Below are positions 39,647-51,590 of a DNA stretch of 64,000 nt, piece after piece. The position numbers and the translations under genes were made by a program. The stretch covers positions 124,001 to 188,000 of the forward strand of contig JABVXU010000026.1 in the NCBI GenBank assembly GCA_013365365.1, in the 5' to 3' direction. How positions within the stretch are numbered: the first letter of the stretch is position 1; the number at the start of each line of letters is the position of its first letter. This stretch comes from Cruorifilaria tuberocauda (taxonomy: Eukaryota > Nematoda > Chromadorea > Rhabditida > Onchocercidae). Under the pieces are notes generated by a model that searched no databases, was not told the DNA's origin, and saw only the letters and a program-made list of their open reading frames with translations.

Positions 39647-41205
39647 ATCATTTGTTTCCTACATATTTGAAAAACCAAATATATTTGAGTATATGAGTGA
39701 CTTGTCCCCAAACTAATGTATGATGAAAATTCATTTGGGCAATTGATTTACCAAATCGCAACCACACTCTCTATTATCTTAAAAAGTTCAAAAGAACAGT
39801 GAATCACTTTAAAAAAGTTTAATTCATAACAATGTCCATATATTGATAGCAAATCTGTTGACGAAACAACTGATTAAAGACATAGGTACATACATTTCTT
39901 ATGGAAAAAATGCTATTATCTACACTTTCAGCCAATCAATCTTAAGAATATAAACCATAATGTCATAATTCAAAATTACAGTTTTGAACTGAATACCATT
40001 GTACTTGTATTATTTATTTGATGCTTTTTTTTTCACACAACAAATCCAACTATTCACAACAACAATAACAATAATCATAACAACAATAATTAATAAAAGC
40101 AAATAACACATGAAATTCAACAATCCCTTGTAAAATTTAAACAAATATTTAAAATACTGTATATTTCAAGTTTGAACATTCGTAAAAGAAAAAAGCTGAT
40201 CTTCAAGCCTCTAACTAAATAATTCCACTGAAATTTTAATGCCCCTCATTTTTATCCTCACTTCTCCCGACCGATGAAATGATTTTTTTATATTGAAAAA
40301 ATAACAAACTGACATATCATAATGAAATATTTAAGTATAGTAGTCTAATTGCATTTAGCTACATTGTATGGTCGTCGATATTTTATCTTCACAAATAATG
40401 GTTAAACTTAAATTAAAATGTGGAACAATGATAAGTAAATAAAATACATAGAATTGCTGTTGTTGTTGGAATACACTGATAGCATGAATGTTTACAAAAG
40501 GCACTTCAGAGATATTATAAACTGAAATAATGCAAAGAAAAAGTGGAACATGAATTTGGAAAAAAATTCAAAATTTTAACAATTAGAAAGATTTTAAAAA
40601 ATATTAGGCAGGAAAATGAGCAAATAAAAAGAACAATACAGCGATAACAAGGAATTTGTAGTATAGTGATATTTAAAATTACTTCAATAATCAATAAGAT
40701 TCCTAATCTCCGATCGATTTTCAATTACGTCAATTATTATTCAGAACAGATGAAGCGTACACATAATCAAAGTGACAACTTATCTAAGCCAAATAATATC
40801 TGAATGAAAAGGAAAACTAGAAAGAAGAGCTGAAAAAATATATTTCGAAAAATAAATCCTATCATAAATATGTTTAATCTACAATCATATCACCAAAAAT
40901 CATACTGAAAGTCTGGATAAATAAGCACTCATTTGTATGGAAATAAATTTGTTCCTATCACAAATAAACAAACAAAACATTAATAGTCCTATCATAGAAA
41001 CAATGACTGAAATGTGAAAATAAACAAAAATGGTTCAAAAAAATGATCAGCGCAAAATCTTGATAGCTGATATTCTGTTGTCATTTTGAAATCTTTTTGA
41101 TTGTCACAAAGTTTGAAGCGCATGTTGAGAAAAAAGTAAGAAGAGCCACCGTTGAAAGTGATTGAATAATGAACGATATTTCATTCCAGAGTTTAGTCCG
41201 TAATG
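39647..41205. other. Region between APC5 and the Ras-family gene
   Basis: AT-rich; includes CAA/AAT-rich low-complexity sequence around 40050-40100. No coding exon is supported. It holds the APC5 5' flank and the Ras 3' flank. Confidence 0.5.
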
Positions 41206-43777
41206 CTACATTATCCGACATTTATTTTTCACTTTCTTATTCTTTCTGCTGCCACCGTAAGAAACTGTGCCGTGGTCCTGACAGAAGTTAAACATTTTTT
41301 TAGAAAAAAAGTATTTTTTGTCTAATGAAGCTCAGTCACAAATGTGCTTTCTGTCAACGATGTATGCATCACGATTTGCTTTTAAAATATCTAAATATTA
41401 ATAGAAAATCATCGTGAAAGGAAGTCTCAATCAAAACTGTTTAAAAACATAAATAATTTGTTATTAGGGAAATCATAAAATAACCCATATATATTCCAGG
41501 AAACATTAATAGAGACCAGACATCGTCAGTTTATATAAGATAAATTAAAAGCTTAAATTAAGCTTAAATTAAAAAACCGGTATTCCCCCGATCATCAGAA
41601 TTTTCATTAAAAATGAAATATGAACAACTGCACCAATCGAGTTTATGCGGAAATCCAGAGCGACAAGACTTTGTAGAATTATTACTTTCTGAATCGTAAA
41701 CTTTTGGTAACTATACTTGATATTAGATTTGAATCAGCATAAAAATAAAAACATTACACAACAGAAGAGATATTACTAATTCGAGAGAATGCATTATGAT
41801 GTAGCCCAAAACAAATAAGATATATTATTTGTAAATAAGAACGAATAATGGATAGACTTACTATATCATTATCCTCATCATTTGGAAAACTTTTGACAAT
41901 ACGAACTAATTCATGAAATGCCGCATCCACATTCACTGGTGGATCTTTGGCTGATGTTTCAATATATGGAACTTTGAGCCGATCAGCTAGTTCCCGTCCT
42001 TGTTGTTCCGTTACTTTTCGCTGACTAACCAAATCGATCTAAAAATTAGAATCATTTAATCTTTAATTTATGCAAAAGTAATATTCTTTATTCTACTAAT
42101 AATATTCACAATAATATTTTCTATTCTATAGAATATTATTTCGTATCTAAATACTAATGTTCGATCAAGGTTTGATCAAGAAGTTGTAATGTTTCCTTAA
42201 TATCAAAGTACTGCTAACAGCACTGTGACAACATGCGTATCATTTTCATTGATTGATCAAATTTGAGGAAAAGATTAAACAATACTTTTGATTTTTTGTA
42301 TCACAGTTAATAAGTCGAACCTGCGATAAATTAAGCAGCTTTAAGGAAGGAGAATGAGGGAGAAAAAGAACATAAGTAAGGTTAAGTATACGAATAGAAT
42401 TACAAAAAAGGATCCAATAAGGGCTATTAACCATAATTATAAATCGGCTAACAATCAATCATATGTGTTACGACGATGGAAATGACAGCTGCATGAGAAA
42501 AGCTTCATTACAATTTACCTTATTTGCCACTAGCAATACCGGGTACTCTGTTTTATCTTTAACTCGTAATACTTGATTAAAAAGTTTCGGTGCTTCTTCA
42601 AAACTACGAACATCGGTTACTGAATATACTAGCAGAAATCCTCGACCATTACGCATATATTGTTCACGCATCGCCGAAAATTCTTCTTGTCCAGCGGTAT
42701 CCAACACTGAAAACTCCCTACCATTTTAATCTGAGTGTGATAGTGGTACGAAAATATATATATATACTAAAAATGGTAGCAAAGAACTTTGCAAGCTTCA
42801 ACCGAACCAAAAATTGCTCAACTAATGGGCTAATGAGTGACTGACAAACCGCTCTACCAGCCATTTTATAAACTAATACAAGGATATAAGTGATATAAAA
42901 AATGGTCCTATCAAATGGCCCGAAAATCTAAAAGAAGTTTATTGGCTTAAAATCGAAATATACTTAACCTAATACTTGCCAGATTTATTGCTATTTTTTT
43001 TATAAATCAACATTTTTTATTTAAACCTTCCAAGTTGAATAAAGGATTAGTCTCAGTTTCTATTTTTGCTAAAAGAAACTAGAGAATTGAAACTGACTTG
43101 GAAAAACTTAATAAACTAATTTAACAAGAAATACTTCTCTTGCGACAGTAATTTTTAAACTACTACTAAACTGCTAAAATTGCTAATTTTAAAATAATTA
43201 AAGTTTATCAAGAAAGCAACTTGTTTCTTTTTCATCCTTTTTGTGTTTCACTCCGAATAAAATAGAGGTTGAAACTGCCAAAGCATAATGACAGCATTCA
43301 TTTTTTATCTATATTAGAAAATTTTATTCTTGTAGTAGGACAATTTACTATAAAAATTTTCGCAAACATGTACCTACCATCCATGATAACCCACTGGCCA
43401 TCAACTTCGGCATGGATAATATATTGATCCTCTATCGTTGGATCGTAATAATCAACGAAATGTTTCTAAAAACCAAACTTGTATATTTCATCCGGTGTAT
43501 TTATTGTACTGTTAATATAATGTAAGGTGGAATATTGCTCGTTGTTTGAATGTCTCAAGTTATACTAATAAAACTATTAAACTAATGTTAAACTAATGAA
43601 AACTTATTATTTAGCTGGGCAAAAAATCTTTCATAAAAAGACGAAAATTATAAAATAATAAACCTGAAAGAATTGTATCGTTAAGGAAGATTTGCCTACA
43701 CCACCTTCACCGATAACTACTAATTTATAAGTTGGTAATTTCGAATCATCATCAGGCGGCCTTTTTGAAGCAGCCAT
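41206..43777 (-). CDS. Ras-family GTPase of the M-Ras/R-Ras type
   Basis: Five exons give 212 aa with matching phases: 43777-43664, 43465-43378, 42706-42519, 42038-41862 and 41277-41206. Motifs: P-loop GEGGVGKS (23-30), effector loop YDPTIEDQY (45-53), switch II DTAGQEE (70-76, Gln74 equals Ras Gln61), NKID (129-132), ETSAKDPP (157-164). The tail is basic ([10 protein letters not shown]) and ends in the CAAX box CRIM, predicting farnesylation and membrane attachment. The N-terminal extension [10 protein letters not shown] and [12 protein letters not shown] resemble M-Ras, the Caenorhabditis ras-2 class; R-Ras is the alternative, so no symbol is given. Such proteins signal to RAF/SHOC2 and RalGEFs. 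The ATG lies 5 nt after TTTCAG, typical of trans-splicing. The 72-nt last exon is separated from exon 4 by about 580 bp. Confidence 0.93.
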
Positions 43778-46700
43778 TTTTCTGAAAGGTTACCCTGAAA
43801 ATCAGAGATGTTAGATTAGAATAATTTCCAATTTATTTGCAAACAAAGACAGTACTGATGATCTATATGATGCCTTTATGCTTTTACAGTTTAAAATTCT
43901 AGTTTTCAAACCTGAAACAATATATGTGAAACGCTATTAAAAATTTTTCTAGTTTTTGAACAAAGAAACAGAATTTGTACAGTTGAACTTGAAGTAAATT
44001 ATAACCGTTCTCGAAATTAGAATGTAATCATTCTTAAGAATTACAGAATAACGTATCTACAAAAAAATAAATCTCCAATCCAACACTCTGTTTTTACCTT
44101 AATTCCATGTTATGTCCGTTAATTTCTGATAATTTCTAAATAAATTCATCTAATTTGAACGGGAAATTTCATGTTTTGAGAATCTTTTACGTAGCGAAGA
44201 AAATATTGCGAAAAAATATTAAAAAAGGAAAACATTAACCAACTGTCGTTATACCTCCCATCAAAGCTGTTCATCTGATTAATTTATTAGCTCCTATCAC
44301 AGATGCAATTTCAAAAAGAACATGATTTCCAAATAAATAAAACAGAAGCATTATTTGATGCGGCCATAACGCGTACAGCTGATTGTGTCAATTATGAATA
44401 AAAGGCGAGGAGATGAAATGATAGACTGACGTATTACGAACTGATAATCTAGAGTATTACCTAAGAATATGATATACTTCTTTTCCACCTCTGCCATCTC
44501 TCTACTTGAATATAACAATAAGCATAAGTGAAAAACGCATATGAATTAGTCCTGTAAAATATATTCATTAATAAATGTAGTGGAATTATAAAAGACAATT
44601 AGAAATTAAGTGAAAGATATTTAACCTATAATAGGTAAGGTAAACAAACAGTATAAAAATGTCAAGTATCGAAATATCAGCTAAAAAGTATCAGTAAAAA
44701 TGGTAAGCTAAAATGCAGATGAAAATTTAATTTTGCAAAATTGGTAAGGCTAAAAAATCAAAACAGAATAAACAATCAATATAAAGAATTACTGAAGTGG
44801 AATAATAATTAAAGAGTAATTTCAGACTTATAAATCAGAAACAATCAGTCAATTTTAATTAAATTTAATTACAATTAAATTATCTCGTATTTTCCTTATT
44901 TTCAACCAATTCATTAAAAACTTAACTAACTGGCTAATTAAATATCAAAAAATTATCAAGTAATGATTAAATAATAGTAAAAAAGGAAGTGTAACATAAG
45001 AGTGTTGCTCGTTTAGAATGGTTCAAAATGATGCAATTATTTGATTAGGTTATCTTAAATATGAAAAGATGAAGAAGAAGGGGAAGGAAAGAGAGAGAGA
45101 GAGAAGGAAAGAGAAAAAAGAGGACGATAAAAAAAGGAGTGTTATGAAAAAGGAAATAAATTTAATAAATAATTTAAAAAGCAGATATGATCTCCTCTCC
45201 GTTCTCGTTCTTCATATATTCGAAGCAGAAGAATCGGAAAAAAGAAAAATGGAGACAGAAAAGTTTTGTATTAGGGGAAAGAATTTTTTGTTACACCGTT
45301 CGACCGGCTTCTGCCACGTAACAATTGCATATTACAAAAGGGTAGTAATTGAAAATCAATATGAATCATTCTCGAAATCACTGATAACAACGAATGAATG
45401 ACAGGATGAAGTTGCATATTTCAGATAACATTTGAGGCATCTTTAATGAAATAGCACCCATAGTTTTTGTAAGATATGATTTTTCTTATGAATAAAGGTT
45501 TGAATGAAAATTTTCTGATTTTGTGAAAAATTGTATGACATGGCAAGCACACATTTCAATATTTTAGAAAATCGGTAATTAAAAATATGTGTGTTGTATT
45601 GCAGCTTATTTTCATACAAAATCCGTGATTTTCAATAAAATTTCTTTTTAATTTTAGCTTAGAAGAGTGAGAATGAGGGAAAAGATCGATTATTGTCCTT
45701 AGCTCTTATGCTATTGCTTTGTAAATTCCAAATTTAAATGTTTTTGAGCTTTTTGTGTAATTATTATTATTTAGTTAATTTAATGTCGAGAAATTGCAAA
45801 CATCACTAAATTCTCGCAAATTATAACAACTATTTCGAATAATCACATCCATTGGAACTTTGTTACAATTTTTATGATTAAATTGCATAATGAAAGAAAT
45901 GAATAAAATGAAAAATGAAATAAAATAAAAGTAAAATGTAAAGAATGAAACATAATAAAATTTGTTGAAACAATTAGATTCAGAACAGAAAAATCATAGT
46001 ATTTAATTCTCGACTTCTTTTTCATTTACAGTAGTGATTTTACAGATATTAAAATGCAATAAATATAATGTAATTTTGTAATAGTTTCTTAATCATTAAG
46101 CACTTAAATGTTAATTGCTTTAATTTTTTCTTATATATTTAAAAAAAATGTATGCATATATTATTATCATTATTTGAACAAGTTAAAGACTATTGAAATT
46201 TGCATATGCTCATAACTTACGGAATTTTGCTATTCTTCCGGAATGGTAATTTGGCGATTCAGCTGAGCCCAAGTTGCCTTAGGCTGTTTTATTTAGAATC
46301 ATCGTTCATACTAAACAATATTTTCACTGAAAACTATCTTTTGCATTCCATTTTTTGTGGTATCGCCAATTGTATCGTAAAATTCGACCTTTACAATTAA
46401 AATGGGAAAATTTATAAAGGCATGTAAAATTTTTTGCTTTTTATTGGAATAGTTTGGTATCTCATTTCCTTCTTTAATTTCAAAAATTTCGCGCATACAC
46501 AGCTACAGCTATTTGCAGAGCTATTTACGTGGACATATTTGCATATGGAACAAAGTAGTTGAGTAATTTCACGTTTTTCACTATCCATTTAAAGTGCATA
46601 TTTATATGTTAATGATGAAAATATATGTGTGATGTGCCATAGGAAGGAATATCGCTAATTTCATGTTTATTGTTATGAAACAAATAGTTTCATCGTAAAC

Positions 46701-46826
46701 ATTATTGCATTTAGTTGAATGATAAGAAAATGATGATAATTTTTCTAATATCTTACTATTAATTAAATAATAACAAATGATTTAAAGAGATGAAATGTGA
46801 GAATGAATAAATGAAAATTTCCACAG
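43778..46826. other. Gene-poor spacer
   Basis: Upstream flank of the Ras-family gene, AT-rich, with a purine tract near 45.07-45.14 kb. A plus-strand open stretch around 46207-46374 starting MLITYGILLFF is hydrophobic and could belong to the exon candidate at 46827, but I found no phase-compatible join. Confidence 0.4.
45069..45140 (+). repeat. Purine (GA) tract
   Basis: Low-complexity GA-rich run with an (AG)n core. It underlies a Lys/Glu/Arg open frame that I do not regard as a gene. Confidence 0.8.
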
Positions 46827-47027
46827 ATATGGCTGTGTATTTTGAGTATAGTAATGGCAGGATTTTCATCAGCACTGATAGCATTTGAATGTATTGTTAA
46901 TGAAATGGCGCAGTGCGCAGATTTCCATCCTTTCCTGCTTTCAACAGTTTTCATCAATGGGATTATTTTATTCCTTGCTAGTATCAGCGAGAAATCAGTC
47001 CTCATTTGGATTAATATCATTACTGTT
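46827..47027 (+). CDS. Candidate exon encoding membrane-spanning segments
   Basis: A 67-codon stretch lies between a TTCCACAG acceptor and a GTAAGT donor, phase 0 at both ends. It encodes two hydrophobic segments (WLCILSIVMAGFSSALIAF and FLLSTVFINGIILFLASI) joined by a polar loop with two Cys residues, then a third hydrophobic stretch (VLIWINIITV). Good splice signals and codon pattern support a real exon of a multi-pass membrane protein. I could not join it convincingly to neighbours in phase. Family unknown. Confidence 0.4.
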
Positions 47028-47666
47028 GTAAGTTTACTTAATAAACAATTAATCATACCTTACTTTGTTACTGCTATTGAAACATTTGGAATGAGAAAAT
47101 AAAAATATAAGTTGTTTCAAAAATTATTATTCAAATCGTATTACTTCATTATATATTTGTGTTTTTTTTTTCTAATTCACTTACCGCTACGAAATGAAGA
47201 CTTATATCATGTCCAACGATATAATCATTTTTTTCAAGTTCAAATGTTTCAGTTAAAAGAGATATTATGTAGTAAAGATTTGAATCAGTTTTATTAAATA
47301 ATTAAATCTAATCATAATGAATGATCAGTTTAGACAGGCAATATAGCGGTAACATTGAGAACATTACTGTATGAAATTATAAAAGCATATTTCAATCCGA
47401 TATCAAGTATGCACTGATTATTTCTTGTAGCAGCTAATTATTAAAGTTGAATAATATTTGAATAATTTCGCTACGGTAAATTAAATCTAAGTCAATTTTT
47501 TTGAAAAAATCGATTCAAGAATAATTAAATAACAAATCAGTTTTATAATTTTGTAAATGCAAATTACAGAACGATTTCACCTTCTTTTTCTCCAATTTTA
47601 TTTTAACTTAAATATTTAATTTCATACGGCGATTGTTTAGAAGAGAAACATTTTAAAAATATCATT

Positions 47667-47822
47667 ATGTGGTTAACTATATTATTTCTGTTATCACTGT
47701 GCTCATCATTCGGCTTTATATTTCGCAAATACCATTATCAAAAAAAACATAGACAACAATATCATCCTTCTCCAGCCAATTCGAACCAACCTAAAGTAAA
47801 GCAGAAATCAAAAGCTATTTGA
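47667..47822 (+). CDS. Candidate 51-aa single-pass membrane microprotein
   Basis: ATG to TGA encodes a hydrophobic N-terminus (MWLTILFLLSLCSSFGFIF), then a basic, Gln/His-rich tail (RKYHYQKKHRQQYHPSPANS) ending in several Lys residues. An acceptor-like TTGTTTAG lies about 26 nt before the ATG. A GTAAAG near the end could be a donor, making this instead an internal exon of the gene suggested at 46827-47027; the phases do not fit directly. Family not recognised. Confidence 0.35.
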   Translation: MWLTILFLLSLCSSFGFIFRKYHYQKKHRQQYHPSPANSNQPKVKQKSKAI

Positions 47823-48967
47823 ATTTAATTAAATATTCCATTTCTTTTAAATGACTAAGTATTCTAATTCCTTTCTTTTTAACTTTTCTACATTAATTAT
47901 TATTATTATTATTTTATTCTTTTTGCATTCTTTTATTCCTCACTTCTCTTTTAGCAGTTCATTCAGTCTTCTTATGCCGAACTATACAAAAATATACAAG
48001 AAATAACGAAAGTGACAAAGTTAAATTATATCAAATTCTAGGCCTATTCCACTTTACTAAAAAAAAAGATAACTGTGAAAATTAAATGGATATTTATTTG
48101 CTTGTTTCATTACAAATGATTACTAAAATAGTTTTCAACTTTATCGTTTTAATTATAAAAATATGCATAAATCAATGAGTTATATTGACGTAACATTGAG
48201 TTTGTTAAAGTTAACAGTCTCAAAAACTAAACTACCTAACTGTTCCTTGTAATATCTGCACTAGCCCGTATCACATATATCATGTATGAGTCATCGAATA
48301 CATCGCGTGTTTTTGTCTAATTTAAATTAGGCCATATTTTTATCAGAGAGCAACACTTGCTGTCATTTCTTTTGTGATTGGAAAAAATATAAAAATTTGT
48401 TATATTTGTTAGAATGCATTGTTATTTTAAATTCAGTCAGCAAAACTTTCAAAAATTTCCTTTTTGTTATTTTTCTTAAATAATTCATAAATTATAATTT
48501 ATTTATAGCGCAGGCAAAGGGCAATAATTTAATGCTAAAAATGATTAATATTAGTGAGATACTAATGATATCGAATAAGGCCTAGCTAAGATCGATTTAT
48601 TTTAATTCGGATTTCATTTTTTATCAATAAAAACAGACAAAAAAGGGAAGTGTGGGAAACGTGAACTAACTTATAATATGTAATATTTACATAATCAGAG
48701 TGTCATTGTACTCGTGAAATGTATCTCATCAAAATTCTTTGTTGCAAATATTCTCCATCAAATGATTTGATATGCTTTATTCACTATCTTATTTCACTGT
48801 GCTAAAGTATACTGCAAATAACAAACATCGAATAACTTTCTTTATTGTTCAAGCAATTCTTCGTTAATCATAACTTTTCTTTGTTCATTTATCATAAACA
48901 ATACCATACAATACTTTGTTAACTATCACTTTCACGTAAAATGCGTTTGTTTGTTTACTGTAAATAG

Positions 48968-49182
48968 TGTCTTATAAAGTACGTCGAACTCGAAAGAAAC
49001 GTATTCCGCATAACTTATTGCTCCGAAACGAAACATCTTACTCTCTAAGGAAGTGCTTAACGAACAATCCAAATTATTCTTCTGGATTATCAGTAAAAGA
49101 GATTTACCAAGTTATCAACTCAATTGTTACTCTTTCTGATAATTCTCTCACAATATCAAGAAGAAAACCTTTCATTAAATAA
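48968..49182 (+). CDS. Candidate terminal exon encoding a basic peptide
   Basis: After an AG at 48966-48967, one frame stays open for 71 codons to TAA. It encodes a basic start (YKVRRTRKKRIPHNLLLR) and a Ser/Thr-rich remainder (SGLSVKEIYQVINSIVTLSD). Amino-acid variety is higher than in neighbouring noncoding frames. No ATG begins it, so it would need an upstream exon ending in phase 1, which I could not identify. Family unknown. Confidence 0.3.
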
Positions 49183-51590
49183 TTAACCTTCGCTAATTCC
49201 TAAACAAAAATAAAAATTCACAGCAGAAGATGCGCCTATCAACAATTATAATAGTTGGCATTCTTTCAATAAATGCATCTTAACAACGGAAATTTTTAAA
49301 ATGTTACTTGTCTGTATGAAAAAAAGACGAAGTTGTGCCAAAATGAAAAAATTGTCGCCAAGAATTAACATTATCATTAATTTATCATGAAGTAGAACAT
49401 GAAGTGCATGTATCGTTTATTTTTTCAGTTGCATGAATTTGAAAATACTATTATTTTGATATAACTTTTTTTAATTTTCCGAAAAGTAATGCTAATTTCT
49501 TACTTCAAATATTGAGTAAAGTACTAGGAACATTAGGTTTAAAATTATACAAGATTACTTTATTTCTAATGTCAAATAATTGAATTATTTAAAATTATTA
49601 TATGCGTTGCTTTTGTGCTATCATAGATGGAAATGGAGAAAGTTTGTGACAAAATAAAAACAGCTCTAACAATTGTTTGCTTTCTCCTTTTCTAATCATA
49701 TGCTATTATTGATGAATATAATTTAATCTGTAAACAAATGCTTGAGCTAAAATTATGAAATTCATGAATTCTTGTTCATTAAAAATATTTATATTTTATA
49801 TTAATAAAACCTTTTTTCGAAAATTTGAAAATTCAAAAATAATTATTAACTTAAAAATCCTTTTTGTCTTTTTGAGTAAAGTGGGAAAAATATTTTAACT
49901 TACATTGTGATATTGTGTTTGTGTTGATTGTTAAGCACTTTTCCTGATAATTTTACAATTTTTAAAGAATATAAAAATTTATTAATACTTTTTTAATATT
50001 AACTATTTTTAAAAAATGTAAAAGTGTTATTCAATAGGCACATTCAGTCTAAACGAATTCCAACGTCATTAATTCTTTTAGATCAGTTGCATTTCAATAT
50101 TTACTCGAGGATCAATTAGACTGATAGCAATAATATTTGAGATATCAATGTTTTTGCTTTTGCTTATATTGAAAAGCTATAAATTTCAAAGATCTAACTT
50201 AAAGGCTCGTTTAAATTGATCCAGTCAATATCCTAACTTATACTTAGACCAGAAAAGGCAAATAAATGCAAAGTAATGTTATTCTTTGCAACATTCACTG
50301 AACTCTCAGATATTTTGTCAGTAGCTTATTACACAAAACAGCGAAAACTTCGTTTTCTCAACTGTATTATGAAGTATTTTTAGTAGCATTGTGGTAATAT
50401 AGTACTAAAATTTATATAATATTCAACTTGGTAAGCTTGATATGCTGAAATTCTTGATTTTTTTCGACATTTAAAGTATCGCGCTAGATTTTTTGTGTTA
50501 ACAGTTATCAATTTTTGCATGGTCTCTCTCTATCTTTCTCTCTTTCTCTCTTCCTTACCATTCCGTTTATTTTGCTTTTTAATTAATTCATTCAAATCTT
50601 ACATTTAAGTTCAACAACGGAATATTGCGAAAAAGAGAAATTATTATATCATATCTATTTTTAATTAAAAGTTAGTTAAAGATTTGATAGTAATCAACTT
50701 TTTTTTATAATTTAAAAAGCAAAAAAGTTTTTCATCTTCGTTCTTTTCTTATGTTTTAATATCAGAAATTGAGTTCTAAAACGATTGACATTGATGAAAC
50801 TTATGAATTATTTATGATGTTTTCAGATTTAAGCGTAAATCGAGCAAAGCTAAAATGGAATTAAAAATGCAACGCCCATCTCTGATATCATTATGGTTGG
50901 ATTAATTGATAAATTCCTCTTTCTCTCAGATATCCATTTCTCTTAGCAGTCCAATATACTTTCCTGATTGGTAACTTGAATCTGTTTAATGTGATTTTTT
51001 TATATCATACTTATCATATTTTCAACAAATTTTAGTTTTTAGGTAGAAAAAATATTTTCACCAAGCAATTTCTCAATGGCCACAAGTTGGTGTTTGCTTT
51101 TAAATTACGAATTATCATATTTCTTTTTTTTTCCTTTATACTAAAACTTCAAACTTTGGATAATAGAAAATAATATCATCTTAATTTCCAAATTTCTTGA
51201 TTGTAATTAAATAATTCATCCAGAAGTGAATGAAAGGGAATACGAATCAATAAGAAATAGTTTATTTATTTATAAGTCTTCTGGGTTTGATATTTTCATT
51301 AATTAAGGCTGAACTTAAAGTTTGTGAGCAAAAACGTTATTAACTTTTTCCTATTAATGTTATTATGAAAATTGAAAAAGTTTACACAAATTTTATATTA
51401 GAAAAAATTTAAATGACTTTTTTTTTAAATGACAGCATAATAAGTAATTAATAAAAACTCATTAATATCTGTAATACCATAAAAACATCAAATTTTCATG
51501 ATTAAAATAAAAACTTTATGAAAAATTTTTATTTAAGAAAGAAATAAATAGAAAAAAAACTTATTATTCAAATATAATACTTAATATCAG
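49183..51590. other. Gene-poor spacer upstream of the ankyrin gene
   Basis: AT-rich, with a CT-rich tract at about 50521-50558. It probably contains the promoter and any 5' exon of the ankyrin gene, but I could not identify that exon. No other feature is supported. Confidence 0.45.

Noticed and set aside
45069..45401. 110-codon plus-strand open frame rich in Lys, Glu and Arg
   Set aside because: Driven by a GA-rich low-complexity tract; no splice context and no domain-like sequence after the tract.
46311..46496. 61-codon minus-strand open frame (VEFYDTIGDTTKNG)
   Set aside because: Looks mildly coding-like, but no matching splice partners or start context were found and it overlaps plus-strand candidates; not supported.
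50826..50907. Possible 5' exon of the ankyrin gene (ATG after TTTCAG, MELKMQRPSLIS)
   Set aside because: Its only nearby donor leaves phase 2, whereas the exon at 51591 needs phase 1.
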